Assembly (NCBI GenBank): GCA_035235625.1
Contig: CP141146.1
Span: 24,112,501 to 24,176,500, forward strand
Direction: 5' to 3'
From: Saururus chinensis
Taxonomy: Eukaryota > Streptophyta > Magnoliopsida > Piperales > Saururaceae
DNA: 64,000 nt
The position numbers and the translations under genes were made by a program. Each line of letters begins with the position of its first letter. The stretch's first letter is position 1. Shown one piece after another: positions 1-13,092 of this stretch. The notes beneath the pieces were generated by a model that saw nothing but the letters and a program-made list of their open reading frames with translations, was not told the origin of the DNA and ran no database searches.

Positions 1-478
1 AGGGAGATTGAAGATTCTACAAGGCCAAAGTCAATACAACAAGACGTGCTTGTTGAAGGTGGGAAGAAAGTGATAAGGCAAGGAGAAAGAAAAGTTTCAA
101 GTGCTTGAGGGAGAAGAATTAAAGTTCAGCAATGATCTAAATAGGAGGAACTTATGTTAGAGTCTAAATAGGGGTGGTTGTTTGCTCATATCAATGTAAT
201 GTCTTGGTTTTAGTGCATGGATTTGGTTCCTTTGGAACTGTCGTGGTTTTTTTTTTGTTAAGGTTTTCCACGTTAAATTTATGTGTTCATATGTGGATTG
301 AATGATTGTGGATGAATGATTTGTACATCGTGAAATTGCTCTTTGAAAGAATAATTATTTATTTCCACTTAATAAAAAATTATATGTAAAGAAGCTAGAA
401 CTTGTAGTCTCTATCCTTGTTGATAATCGGACTAAGGGCAATCTAGTGATCCGCTATATTCTTCTAGACAGATATTAA
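1..478 (+). mobile_element. LTR fragment (R/U5 end) of a SIRE-like copia element
   Basis: This stretch aligns along its length with the 3' half of the plus-strand LTR at about 12090-12570. Shared landmarks are AAAAGTTTCAAGT, GTGCAT, TTTTCCACGTTAAAT and GCAATCTAGTGATCCGC. It also matches the reverse complement of the LTR at 2130-3302, including GATATTAAACTC just past the LTR end. It is cut by the window edge on the left. On the right it breaks near 470-480 directly into gag sequence of the opposite orientation, so an inversion or chimeric junction lies there. Confidence 0.65.
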
Positions 479-1818
479 ACTCATAGGCAAGACTAATTTA
501 TTGTCTTTCTTTTTCAATTCTCTCTCATGGTATTTGGTTTTTCTAGTCAAGACTAGAAAGTGTTGGAGGAACCCTTTATACTCATCAAAATCAAAGTCAG
601 ACTCATGAGTTCTCTCCAAGAGAAGTGTTCTCATGAGATTCTTCACTATAGTCATCTTCCTTCACATTTGCATGGAAGGCAGTATAGTTACATATCTCAT
701 CTTAATCATAAGAGCTCTTATTAGAGTAGGTTTCTTGAAGCACCTTTCCCTTTTCATATTATTAAATCCCTTTGATTCTCTAGGCTTATCATTAGAAGAG
801 TCATTAGAATTATTGTTAGCACACGCAGCAATGAAATGACCTAACTTACCACATTCAAAGCACTTCACATTTTCCTTGTCTTGTTTATTTTGCCCCTCAT
901 CTTTGTTATCCCCTTATCTCTTCCCTGAATTTTGACCCTTATTCCCAAACCTAAAGTTTTGAGATTTTATAAATTTCTTGAAGTTTTTTGCTTACAAGAG
1001 CATTAATTCTTCACCATCCTTAGATTCTTCATATTCTCCTAAGGTGTTCAAAGCTTTAATATTATTGGAAATTCTCTCATATGTCTTAAGGTCATTTTGT
1101 TTTCCCTTGGATTTTTCAAATAAGTCTTTATTGTTTTTATAAGATTCTTCTTGCATCCCAAATGTTCTAAGTCCTTACAAGTTCCTCAATGTTTAATGTG
1201 TCTATCTTTTTAGATTCATTAATCGCCGTCATCATAATTTTAAATTTAGAAGAAAAGTACTTTAACAATTTCCACACAAGTAGGTAGTCAGGAATGGGCT
1301 CCCCTAGTTGTTCACAAGTGTTGACTATGTCCAAAATCTTAGCATAATACAAAGAAAGCATTTCACCTTCACCTATTATTATATTTTCAAATTTAAGGGT
1401 AAGTATTTGTAATCTAAACACTTTAACAGCCTTAGTTCCCTAATTATACTTCACAAGTTTTTCCAATGCAACCTTGCCAAATGTGCAATTTATGATTAAC
1501 CTATGTTATGACTTTCCTATGACATTGAATAATGCACTAAGGGCTTTACTATTTTGATTTGCAAGTTTTATTTCATTATCATCCCATTCACTCTTGTCTT
1601 TTAAAGAAGAATTTCCATCTTTGTCTTTGGTCAAAGAAGGATTCCAACCTTTTCCAACCTTTAATCACTGCTTTCCAAGCATTGCCATCAAATGTTTGAA
1701 TAAAAGCTCTCAGCCTAATCTTCCAATAAGAGAAGTTTTGACCATCAAACAATGTTGGACAATTCACAGGATTACCCAAATCTCCATGTTCATCCATTGA
1801 ATTATTTGACGCAGCCAT
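464..1818 (-). pseudogene. Degenerate copia gag (SIRE-like)
   Basis: The start at 1818 gives an N-terminus with LFDGQNFSYWKIRLRAFI, typical of the DUF4219/UBN2 gag of plant Ty1/copia elements. A middle block at 1421-1167 (EQLGEPIPDYLLVWKLL, INESKKIDTLNIEEL) is the UBN2 core. A CCHC zinc knuckle CFECGKLGHFIAAC lies at 862-821. Gag packages element RNA. The frame is broken several times between these blocks. Protease, integrase and RT do not follow; the sequence stops near 464 at a junction with an oppositely oriented LTR fragment. The related gag piece at 12878 on the plus strand belongs to the same group. Confidence 0.8.
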
Positions 1819-2129
1819 TACAACTTAAACCATCCAAGCAACGGTTTTTAAGCACTAAAAGCAAGGAGAAATAAAGAAGCAAGACAAATCACTAATTAGG
1901 GCACACAAATCAGCAAGTTTAGTAAGAGAAAAACAAGTAAACTAAGCACAATTAAAAGATCAAACCCTAACACAAAATATAAGACTAGAAACAAAAATAT
2001 AGGAAGATTAAGCAAACTTAAGATGAACTAGAATGCAAATACAAATTCATAGCATGAAACAAAAGCAACTTTTCAAACAAAAATCCTCAACTACAGCTTG
2101 AGAGTTTAATATCCATTTAGATGTGGGTA

Positions 2130-3302
2130 GCAGATCACTAGATTGCCCCTAGTCTAACTATCTTGCAAAGATATAGACTATAAGTTATAGGCTCCATGGG
2201 TAGGAATTTGTTTTGAAGCGGAATAAACAAACCCTAATAATTAAACACCATTCATGATCAATTTATCTATCAAATAAAATATGCACACCACATAATCACA
2301 CAAGGATTTTTATGTGGAAAACCCCTACCAGGGTAAGAAAACCACAACAACCTCAATCAAGGCTAGATCAATGCTCTAGTAAGATATATAACTTACAAGA
2401 CACAAAACAACCAACCAACTTTTAGACTTAACACAAACACCATTGGTCAATCTTCTTAGTGTTTTGTTCTTTGTCTTCTTCTAGCAACTCCAGCAAAGAC
2501 TCCTTCATTTATTGATTCACCTTTTGAGATTCTTCAGCTCCCTTTGAAGAATTTGTTGACACTCATGTATTTTCTGTGTGAAAATCTTCTAAATTCAGAT
2601 ATGCATCATCATGAAGCTATCATCACCATATGTATGAAGCTTTTTGTGGATTATCTTGGAAAACCATGAGTAAAGAATTCTCCATTTTTCTCTAATGTAT
2701 TCCTAGGTTTTCCCTATTTTTAAATTGGTCATACCTTAGCCTTTATATAGGTCTTCAAGTTAGTTTAGCTCTTTGATTCCAATTAGGAATGAAAACTCTT
2801 CTATAAAGGCTTTTGTAAGATAACTAAAATTGCTAGCAATTGATTGTTCAATGTTTTCTTAGGGAACGACTCTTTAAGAGATCGATCAATAAACTCTCAG
2901 TGTGTTTTTACAAAGGGCTATTTTAGGTCCTTATCAATCTTTTGATGAGGCAATCGATCAATGAAACTCTTTTGTGCTACACTTCATCAGCGATCGATTG
3001 ATTAGTCTCAACGTATTTTCCAAGGATTGTTCGATGACACTCTTTAATTACAGTTTTTACATTTTTATCCCAAATCTGTCTAAAACCTTCAAAATCACTT
3101 CTGAAACTCTTTCAAGTGACTTATGTATGAGAATGTATTCTTAATGAACCTCTTTTCAATCAAACACTCTTTAGTATTCAGTCTTGATCTATAAGAATAT
3201 GTTTGCTCCTATTTTTCAAGAACATCATTTCCAAACCTGACTCGACCACAACTATATATAATCAAATTCCTAAGACTAATTTTATACTAGATGTTTCCAA
3301 CA
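2130..3302 (-). mobile_element. 5' LTR of the minus-strand SIRE-like copia
   Basis: Read on the minus strand it begins TGTTGGAAACATCTAG at 3302 and ends near GCAATCTAGTGATC around 2130, just upstream of the gag at 1818. It is homologous to 1-478 and to the LTR at 11330-12585. The U3 part contains several GATCGATTGAT-like boxes (around 2880-3010). It is about 1.2 kb, a usual length for SIRE-type LTRs. The sequence before the LTR start (GAAAGAACATATG) is also found in each unit of the 8955-11670 array. Confidence 0.7.
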
Positions 3303-3410
3303 TAATTTTGAGCAAGAAAATTAGCCAGTTACGTAATATATGACACATATGTTCTTTCAAGGAGCATCAGTCTAGTCTTCTCACTCCAACCTGGGTAGAA
3401 AATCTTTAAT

Positions 3411-3628
3411 CTAAACTACGTGAGAAGCTGCAATACTACATGAATAGAACTCAGCTTGCATAGTGGATTTAGAAACACTCATGTATTTCTTGCTATCCCA
3501 CGATGTTACCTCACCTCCAAACATGAAGTCGAATATGGCAGTAGACTTCCTATCATTTAGGTTCAACATATAGTCAGAATCACTATACACAACTAATGAC
3601 AAACTTTCATATTGATATGTGTGCTCCA
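3411..3628 (-). pseudogene. Copia RNase H fragment
   Basis: The translation contains YSDSDY, LNDRKST, SWDSKK and SKSTMQAEFYSCSIAAS, the RNase H signature of Ty1/copia pol. It matches the equivalent part of the copia element at 36090-36290 (AEFYACSIAAS), so both come from the same family. Only about 72 codons remain. The fragment ends exactly where the plus-strand LTR at 3629 begins, so that LTR probably truncated it. Confidence 0.75.
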
Positions 3629-4925
3629 TGTTAGAAAATATATGGTCATATCTAATGTATGTAAGAACACAAGTTTCCTTATGTCGTCTATTGGCTTATT
3701 TCTGTGATCAATACAATGTCATGAATGTGTGTAATTTTTAGTCAATTTAAGTCTGAAGATCATATTCAAAAGATGGAGTGAAAGAAATACTCAAATATGT
3801 GTTTTGTTAGATAACAATATGCACACATATCACATTCACACATTTTAGGATAAAAGAGACCTTAGGTAAAAGAATGATAAAAGTTGGAGGCTCTTTGAAT
3901 GAAAATTTTGATTTTTGTTCAGAGTTGATTGTAGCATAGGAACAATCAATTGACCATGACTATAGCAAGGTTTTGCAAGAAAATTATTGACTGATCGATA
4001 GCTAGAATTAAATAATTAAACATCAAGTTGAAAACCTATGCTGGAAATTTAATAGAGATGAAATTGATTGATCGCTTGGTTAGTCAATCAATCAATGCGA
4101 AAAATTTGATAGAAGGAAATACGGAATCGATTGATCGCTCTATGGAATGATTGATCGATGGAACATAGAATTGTCTAAGTTAGACTTGTCTAGTTTGATT
4201 TAGATTCCTAGTTGAAGATATATTCCTTTAGAGACTTACACAATCTATATAAAAAGGGATAGAAACTTGAGGAGAGGAAGAGAGAAGGCTTAGAAGCTTA
4301 GTGAACTTTTGTGGAGTTTCTCGAATGGTTTATAGAGAGAATTAGTCTTCTTAGTTTTGAGTTTTGTCTACCTTAATTAAAAGAGTGTTTAGAGGTGAGA
4401 TGAGTGCATAAAAACACATATGAGGCATGGTGTTTATTGAAGATTGTTACTGAGAAGATCAAGGAGAAAGAAGATTCATTCCAAATGAGGAGATGAAAGA
4501 TCTACATTGAGGAAAGAACACAAAGAGAAGAGAAGATCGAGCTATTGTTCGTAAACAACTAAGGAGTGTTTGATTCAAAACAAGAGTGGTGTGAAGAAGC
4601 AGTCATTTGAAGAAAATGGAGTCTTTGTTCTTTGTAATCAGTAATTTTGTAATTTCTAGTTTACATATTTCATAGTTGGTTTGGAAATAGTGTTCTATGA
4701 TTTCTCCCTAGTTGGATATTTATGTAAAAATTCTAGTGTGTTTTCTTTGTGATTTGATTGCAATTTTTCATTAGAACACATCAGAATTAGGCACGTTGAA
4801 TAGAACAAAAATATGAGTTATTTTGTTTAAAAAATGGAAGATAAATCTTGTAACTCAATTGTGGATAAGAGACACTTTATTTTTCTTGGTTTGTGTTTGC
4901 CACACACATTGAGTACAAACTAACA
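3629..4925 (+). mobile_element. 5' LTR of plus-strand SIRE-like copia element A
   Basis: It starts TGTTAGAAAATATATGG and ends ...CTAACA, followed after two bases by a primer-binding-like TGGTAGCTAAGG at 4928. Length is 1297 bp. A TATATAAAAAG box at 4245-4257 is a plausible core promoter. U3 carries several ATTGATCGATxG clusters (4065-4160), similar in kind, but not alignable in detail, to those of the other SIRE-like LTRs here. No matching 3' LTR is seen. Confidence 0.65.
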
Positions 4926-7900
4926 AGTGGTAGCTAAGGACTTTTTAGTATTTTTGAGATTATTTTAGTGTTTTTGAGATTTGTTTGTACTTTTAGTTGT
5001 CATGGAATTAAAAAAAATATTTGTTTCAAATGTTGTTGTGGCTATAAATAATAATGTTTTAGATGAAATAAAAGTGCTTAATGCAAAATTTTATGCTACT
5101 GAACATGAATTTCCCAACTTGTGCATGATAAATCTTAGTGTGATAACAAAAATTGGAAGATGAATTGAAAAGTTCTAATGCAAAATTGAAAGAGTTTGTT
5201 AAAGGGAAGGAAAAACTTGGTAAAATATTCTCTTTTAGACAATTTGGAAGTTATAAAAGTCATTTAGGGTGTGTGGAACATAAGAACTCTAATTCATTGG
5301 AATGCACTAAATTTATTAATGCTAGAAATTTAGATGATAATGTTGCTATTACCTCAAATTTGAAATCTTTGGTTAGAAAACAATGGCCTAAGAAGGAACT
5401 AGTGAATGAATTTTAGTCTATAAAAATAAATTAGTGAAGAAGCCACAAATTTTGAGAGCGGATATTAAAACTGACTTGCTTAAATAAATCACATGGATGG
5501 GCAAAAACTTGATGGAACTTAGTGCAAGGTTTAATATTTTAGACATAGGGCGCACACACATGATTCACTAATAAACTCTCATAAGTTTACTCATAATGGT
5601 TATCACAAGAAGGAAGAAAGGACGAATGCAACAACACTTGGGAAAGAAAAACATGATAAGAACTTGAGTTATCTTCAAGAGTTTGTTAAAACCAAAATAA
5701 TTTTGGTAAAGAAAGAGGATGTGAAATGCAATGTAGTGCATACTGCCATTAAAACTCAACATTCTAACATGTGGTACTAAGATAATTAATCTTCAAAACA
5801 TATGAATAATGACAAATCTAGGTTTACTAACTTGGTAAAGAAATATGATAGAAAAGTTACCTTTGGAGATGGGAGTACCATAGTGATAGATGGGATAGTT
5901 ACACTAAGCACTTCTACATAGCTTGATTTTCATAATGCTTTATATGTAAGTGGTTTGAAAGCTAATCTTTTAAGTATTAGTCAAATTTGTGATTCTAGGT
6001 TTATTGTGAAGTTTACTAAGAAACATGTTTTATCATTGATATATCTGGAATGATGTGTTAAAAGTTTAAGAGCTCATGATAATTATTATTTGTTTGATCT
6101 AGTTTATTTTATAAACTTGTCCTCACTTGATAATATGTATTTGTGGCATCAAAAGCTAGGACATATTATTTTCATAGATTTGACAAAAATAACAAGGAAT
6201 ATGATCATTAGAGGTGCCCCAAGCTTGAAAACCCTTGAAAACTTTGTATATGGTTCTTTTGTGAATTGAGTTGATACACACGGACCTATAAAACGAATGC
6301 AAACAGCAAGTTTAGGTGGATGACCTATAAAGATTCACTTGGTAAGATTTCCTTCAAGAGAAGTATGATGCTTTTGAATTATTGAAAACCATTGCCCTTA
6401 CCATATAAAATAAGAGTGGTCTATACATTTAAACTTTAAGAATTGACATAGGAGGTGAATTTATTGACTTTAGGTTAAAAGAGTTTTGTGAAAAGTCTAG
6501 GATTCATCAAGAGGTTTTAGACCCTAAAACCCCTCAATAAAATGGAACTGCTAAAAGAAAGAATAGGAGTATTCAGGAAATGGCTAAGGTGATGCTCAAT
6601 GAGAAGAACTTAGCTAAACTTTTTTTGGCAGAAATTGTATCACTACTACATATTAATAGAGTCTACTTAAGGCCTGGGATAGTCCAAATACCTTATGAGT
6701 TTTAGAGAGGCAACAAACCCACTGTCAAACACTTTAGTGTTTTTGGAAGTCCTTGCCACATCTTGAGAGATAGATAAGCCTTAGGGAAATTCGATATCAA
6801 GAGTTATTATGGGTTCTTCCTTGAATATTCTTTGACAAGTAGGGTATATAGAGTATTTAATAAAGAACTCAAAATGTGGTGGAATATTCCAATGTGATTG
6901 TAAATGATGCACAAATATTTGAGAATCAAAATATTCAATATAAGAAAGGAAATCAAAAGGTTGATATTGTTATGATTATAATGAGTCATCTAATAGTTTT
7001 AGTGATGCAGATAAAAAATAAGAGGTATAGGTTAAATTTATGATGATGATCATATACATGAAACTAAAGCTCATGAGGAGGAGCGGAAACTACGAGTTTA
7101 GAATGGTTAAGTACCTAATTGGGTTCAAAAGGACCATCCTAAAAGTAATGTGATTGGTGATAAGGACCATCCCAAAGCCAAAGTGATTGGTGATATCAAT
7201 GAAGGAGTGACAACAAGACATCAGTTAGAAGAATAAATAAAAATTTCTTATTATGTGTCACTTATAGAACCAAAGAAAATTGATGAAGCTCTTCAAGATA
7301 AAAATTGGATAAATGCAATACAAGAAGAGTTGCACCAATTCACAAGGAATGATGTTTGATATCTTGTTCCTAGACCTAAATAATGCAATGTAGTAGGTAC
7401 CGAATGGATCTATAAGAACAAACTAATTTAGGAATCTCCATCTCACAATCAAAGTTTGCAAAAGATCTCGTGAAGAAATTTGGATACCAAGATTTAAAAC
7501 ATACCAAGACACCGATGTTCTATTCCATCAAGTTAAGAAAAGGTGCCTCAGGTAAATCCGTTGAACAAACTTTGTATAGAAGCATAATAGGTAGTCTCTT
7601 GTACTAACTAATAGTCGCCTAAATATTTACTTGAGTGTAGGAATATGTGCTAGATATCAATCTGATCCTAAAGAATCACACGAGATTGTTGTAAAAAGAA
7701 TAGTAAAATATGTAAGTGGATCTACGGGATATGGCTTATGGTACCAATTTGACACTACTTCTAAACTATTAGGATATTCATATGTAGATGATAGGAAGAG
7801 TAGCTCAGGAGGTTAATTTTATGCCAAAAATTATTTAGTTTCTTCGCACAGTAAAAAGAAAATTTGTGTTACCTTATCAATTGCAGAAGCCGAATCCATA

Positions 7901-8290
7901 GCTGCTGGTAGTAGTTGTATACAACTAATATGGATGAAAAGAACGTTAATTGATTATGGAATTTATCAGGCCATAATGACTTTATACTATGATAAACTAA
8001 GTTCAATTAAATTTTCACAAAAACATGTTTAACACTCTTCTAGAAAGCGCATATATATTAGATAATATTTTATTCAAGATTTGCTTGAGGATCAAATTGT
8101 TAACTTGGAATATTTTTCAACAGAGTTTAAATTGGTTGATCTTTTTTCAAAACCATTGGATTTCAAGAGGCTCATTGACCTTAGGAAAGCCATTAGACTT
8201 GCTTTCCCAGAATAGTTTTATAAGAGATTTTTGTCCCATGTTCTTACTTCAAAATATTTTCAAACATAAAACACAAGAAAAATGATTTTT
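4926..8290 (+). pseudogene. Copia element A gag-pol, heavily degraded
   Basis: Recognisable blocks occur in order but in changing frames. A gag coiled-coil segment (ELKSSNAKLKEFVKGKEKL) lies near 5156. A protease/linker region with KVTFGDGS and LYVSGLKANLLSISQICD is at 5850-5990. The GAG-pre-integrase motif LWHQKLGH is near 6140. Integrase remnants (NGTAKRKNRSIQEMAKVML) are around 6540. An RT start (DEALQDKNWINAIQEEL) is at 7285. RNase H (SIAEAESIAAGSS) is near 7880 and the pol C-terminus (LVDLFSKPLDFKRLI) near 8130. The gag N-terminus and zinc knuckle, and the catalytic centre of RT, are missing. Many stops and frameshifts make it non-functional. Confidence 0.8.
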
Positions 8291-8954
8291 TCAATTGCTT
8301 TGTAGTAGTTTTTTGTTTACTGTTTTGCTTTAGATTTATTTGTTTTATCTTGATTTATTCAAAAAAATAAAAAGAAAAGCAGAAACAAGTATTTGGTTCT
8401 CAAACATATAGCAAGAATATCATGAGGAACACACTTAAATTATGATGTATTGCACATAGTGAGTCACACATGTAATGCATGATGTGTACAATGTTAAGTC
8501 AAGAAGACTAATTGGATATCATTTGCGTAAAGTTTTAAGTTTCATAATAGTATTTTATGTAATGTTGATTTGCTAAAAAACTTAATACCCACTATGGGAA
8601 TTCATGATCATCAATTGAGTTAAATGTATAACATGGTTGATTTACTTCTAGACTCTAATAATATGAGCTAGTATAAGGTATTTGAGTGGTTTGGAATCCT
8701 TTTCAAACTAAATGATATTTGATATATTTATGTTTTCTTTGAAGACTTTATCTAAACATTGTCAAAAATAATTCTCATAAAAATTATGGAGATAGCTGAC
8801 TACATGAGAAATCTTATGTTAGTGTAAAAGATATGATCCCCTCAAAACTGTAAAAGGCATAGAATGGAAAAATTGAAGCTTTCAAGGTCACGAGAATGTA
8901 GAAAAAGCCAAATTATTGAAAAGGCAAAGTGAACAAAGATTGACAACAAAATAA
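8291..8954 (+). other. 3' internal non-coding region of copia A
   Basis: This AT-rich stretch follows the pol C-terminus and precedes the tandem array. SIRE-type elements commonly have a long internal region between pol and the 3' LTR, and this fits. I see no gene in it. Confidence 0.4.
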
Positions 8955-11670
8955 CTAGATTTATTGTATTGATGCTTGTAAGTTTTACTTATTCAATGTA
9001 CATCAATGATCAAATTGAATGTAAGTATGGGCTAAGTTTCTTGATAGACTCATATGCCAAAGTAGTGGAAGAGAAATGTTGTTGTTGACTATATTATCGA
9101 TTAATATCTTGATAATTGTTTTGTGTGATCATGGTATAGTCTATAACTTAAGATAAAACAGTTTCACATCTCTCATTATTATAAGGCTTAGAACTTAAAA
9201 TTTTAATTTTTTAATTAAGTAGCAAATGAGATTATGTTATATTTATGTGGGAAAACCATACTATGTTATTATGAAACTTAGATAGTATGTTCACACTTGA
9301 TACAGTTATATGATGATTAACATGAAAGAACATATGAGGCGTATGTATTGTAATGCGCTTATTTAAATGATCAAAACTATGTTGAAACTTATATTACATT
9401 TTATATTTTATGAATTTGACTAGATGTAGTTGTGGTCGAGTCATATTTGGAATTGATTGACTTGAAAAGTAGGAGTAAATATGTTCTTCTTGATCAAGGT
9501 TGAAGACTAAGAGTGTCGAAGGAAAAATAGGTTAATTTTCACACACTTACATATACAAATTAGTTAGATTAGCTTAGAATAAGTAAATTAAGTGATTTTG
9601 GGAGTTTCTAACTCAATTAGGGTAAAAGTATATTTTTACTATTACATTTATTGATTGTTGTACATATTTAAAATGCATCAATGATCAAACTGAATGCAAG
9701 CATGAGCTAAGTTTTTCGACGAACTCATATGCCAAAATATTGGAAGAGAAATGTTGTTTTTGACTAGATTATCCATTAATATCCTGATGACTATTTTGTG
9801 TGATCATGGTATAGTCTGTAACTTAAGATAAAACAATTTCGCATCTCTTAGTATTAAGAGGCTTCGACATTCAAATTTTTGTTTTTTAGTCTAGTGGCTA
9901 ATGAGATTATGTAATGCTTATGTGAGAAACACATATTATGTTATTAGAAACTTGGATAGCATGTTAACACTTGATACAACTATATGATGATTAACATGAA
10001 AGAATATACGATGCATATGTATCGCAATGTGCTAGTTTAAATGATCAAAACTATGTCCAAACTTCATGTACGATTTTAGTCTTAGTATTCTAACTAGATG
10101 TAGTGTTGGTCAAGTCGGATTCAGAATTGATTAACTTGAAAATTAGGAGCAAAGATATTCTTATCAATCAAGGTCGAAGAATAAGAGTGTTGAAGGTAAA
10201 AGTGGTTAATTTCCACACACACATATATACGAATCAGCTAGATTAGCTTAGAATGAGTCAATAAAGTGATTTTGGGAGTTTCTAACTGAATTAGAGTAGA
10301 AGTATACTTTTACTATTTCATCTATCGATCGTTGTACTTATTTAATATACATCAATGATCAAACTGAATGCACGCATGAGCTAAGTATATCGATGGACTC
10401 ATGTGCCAAAGTTGTGGAAGAGAAATGTTATTTTTTACTATATTATCTATTGATATCCTGATGACTATTTTGTGTGATCATGGTATAGTTTATAACTTGA
10501 GATAAAACAGTTTCGCATCTCCTATTATTAAGAGGCTTAGAACATAAAATTTTTGTTTTTTAGTCTAGTGGCTAATGAGATTATGTGGGAAACACATAGT
10601 ATGTTATTGTGAAACTTGGATAGCATGTTAACACTTGATAATGCTATATGATGATTAACATAAAATAATATACGAGGCATATGTATCGTAATGTGCTAAT
10701 ATAAATGACAGAAATTATGTCTAAACTTCATGTATGTTTTTAGTCTTAGGGATCTAACTAGATGTAATTGTGGTTGAGTCGGATTCAGAATTGATGGACT
10801 TGAAAAGTACGTGCAAAAATGTTCTTACTGATTAAGGTTAAAGACTAAGAGTGTTGAAGGTAAAAGAGGTTAATTTTCACACACTCACATATACAAAATA
10901 GTTAGATTAGCTTAGAATGAGTAAATTAAGTAATTTTGGGAGTTTCTAACTGAACTAGGGTAAAAGTATAATTTTACTACTACATCTATTGATTGTTGTA
11001 CTTATTTAATATACATCAATGATCAAAATGAATGTAAGCATGAGCTAAGTTTCTCGATGGACTCATATGCCAAAGTAGTGGAAGAGAAACGTTATTTTTG
11101 ACTATATTATCCATTGACATCCTAATGACTATTTTTGCGGGATCATGGTATAGTCTATAACTTAAGAGAAAATAGATTTGCATCTCTTATTATTAAGAGG
11201 CTTAGAACTTAAAATCTTTGTTTTTTAGTCTAGTGGCAAATGAGATTATGTTATAGTTTTGTGGGAAACACATAGTATGTTATTATGAAACTTTGATAGT
11301 ATGTTAACACTTGATACTGCTATATATGATTAACATGAAAGAATATACAAGGCATATGTATCGTAATGTGCTAATTTAAATGATCAAAACTATGTTCAGA
11401 CTTCATGTTCATTTTTAGTCTTAGGAATATGACTACATGTAGTTGTGGTCAAGTCGAATTTTGAATTGATTGACTTGAAAACTAAGAGCAAACATGTTCT
11501 TATCAATCAAGGTTGAAGACTAAGTGTGTTGAAGGTAAAGAGGTTAGTTTTCACACACTCACATACACCAATAAGTTAGATTAGCTTAGAATGAGTAAAT
11601 AAAGTGATTTTAGGACTTTCTAACTAAATTAGGGTAAAAGTATAATTTTTCTATTCCTTCAATCGATCTC
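8955..11670 (+). repeat. Four-copy ~670 bp tandem array spanning an internal/LTR junction
   Basis: CATCAATGATCAAA recurs at 9001, 9676, 10350 and 11014, giving periods of 675, 674 and 664 bp. Each unit holds two parts. One is 3' internal sequence (GTGTGATCATGGTATAGT, GAAAGAA-ATA). The other resembles the first few hundred bases of the LTR (TAGATGTAGTTGTGGTCGAGTCGG, TTAGATTAGCTTAGAATGAGT). The last unit runs into the remainder of an LTR at about 11670. The units have diverged by many substitutions, so the array is old. Confidence 0.85.
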
Positions 11671-12585
11671 TACTTGAAACAGTTCTTCATGAAACAAAGC
11701 CTAGAGTTTATCGATCAATCACTAGATTGATGGATCGATCGCTAGTAGTGTCGTACCCTCATGAAAGAGTGGAACGATCGATCGCTATTTGAAACAATTG
11801 ATTTTTGTCTATTATGTTCGCTTAATTTAAGTCTTTCTGAAAGAGATTTTATTCCTAGTTGGAGTCAAACTCTTAAATAGACTTAGTGTTCTATTTAAAG
11901 TTTGGTGAATCATGAAATTTAATAAAGGAAAACCTAGAAAATTAGGGAGAAGAGAGGAGAGTTCATTTTCCATTATTTTCCTACAAAGATCATCCTTGAG
12001 CTTTAAGCTTTTGTTAATGGCGATTTCATGAAGACACACAACTGAAATGGAAGAATTGCACACAAAAATTCAAAGAGCAGTTGCAGTAAAATCTTCAAAA
12101 GAGTTGAAGAAGATCAAGACTAAAGCCAAAGTACAAGATGAGCTTGTTGTTGTGACTAGAAAGAGACACAGACAAAGTAAGTAGAGGAAAAGTTTCAAGT
12201 CCTTGGAGGAGAAGACTTGAAGGCTAGCAATGAAAAGAGTTTGTTGAAGATCTAAGGGAAAATGAGTTTTTAGATTAGAGTCAAACAACAAAGGTTAGTG
12301 ATTTGCTTGTGTTTGTGTTGTGTCATACTATCTAGTGCATTCATTTTGGGCCAAAAGTGGTGGCCGTCGTTTTTTACCCTAGTTGGGATTTTCCACGTTA
12401 AATCCTTGTGTGATTTGCGTCCTTGGTTTGATTCAATGGTTGATAGATTGATAATGAATGCGTAGATACTTAGTTTTTGTTGCTTAATAGAAAGTCTTAT
12501 CCATGGAGGCTAGAATTCTTGATTCTTATTTCTACGAAGTACATGTTTGATTAGCAATCTAGTGATCCGCTTTCGTCATATCAAG
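11671..12585 (+). mobile_element. Distal part of SIRE-like LTR
   Basis: This continues the last tandem unit through GATCGATCG boxes (11690-11790) and a region shared with 1-478, and ends near CGTCATATCA. A primer-binding-like AAGTGGTACCTTAGG follows at 12587. It therefore serves as the 5' LTR of the truncated gag at 12878, and may also be the 3' LTR of element A. Confidence 0.6.
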
Positions 12586-12877
12586 TGGTACCTTAGGTTT
12601 TTGGTTAAATTTTCTTTTAATTCACACTATCAATCTGATTTTGCATGCTAGTGTGTGTCAATTTTGCTTAAACTTCCTAATTTTTTATTCCTAGAGTTAT
12701 ATTTCTTGTCTTAATGTTTGATTTTATAATTGTGTTGGATTTACTTATTTTTCTTTTAGAATTGCTTATTAAACTTGCTTATTTGTGTGCCTAAGTAGGT
12801 ATTTTGCTTGCTCGTAGAATTGTCTTTGCCTTCTCTACTTAAAAATTGTTGCTTGGGTGGTTATAGTTTGTTTGTTA

Positions 12878-13092
12878 ATGGTTTCGTTAAATTATTCAAC
12901 GGCTGAACATGAAGAGTTAGGAAATGCCATAAATTGTCCACCATTGTCTGATTGTCAAAACTTGTTTATTAAAAGAATAGGATGAAATCCTTTATTTAGG
13001 TTCTTGATTGCAATGCCTCAAAAGCTGTGATTAAAGGATTGAATTAATGAATCAAAGATAATTAACACCTTACATATTGAGGAACTTGTATC
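12878..13092 (+). pseudogene. Truncated SIRE-like gag N-terminus
   Basis: From ATG at 12878 the translation (AEHEELGNAINCPPLSDCQN) resembles the start of the minus-strand gag at 1818. INESKIINTLHIEEL just before the end matches the UBN2 segment of that gag. The middle is deleted and stops are present. At about 13092 it joins the RT region of an oppositely oriented copia element. Confidence 0.65.
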
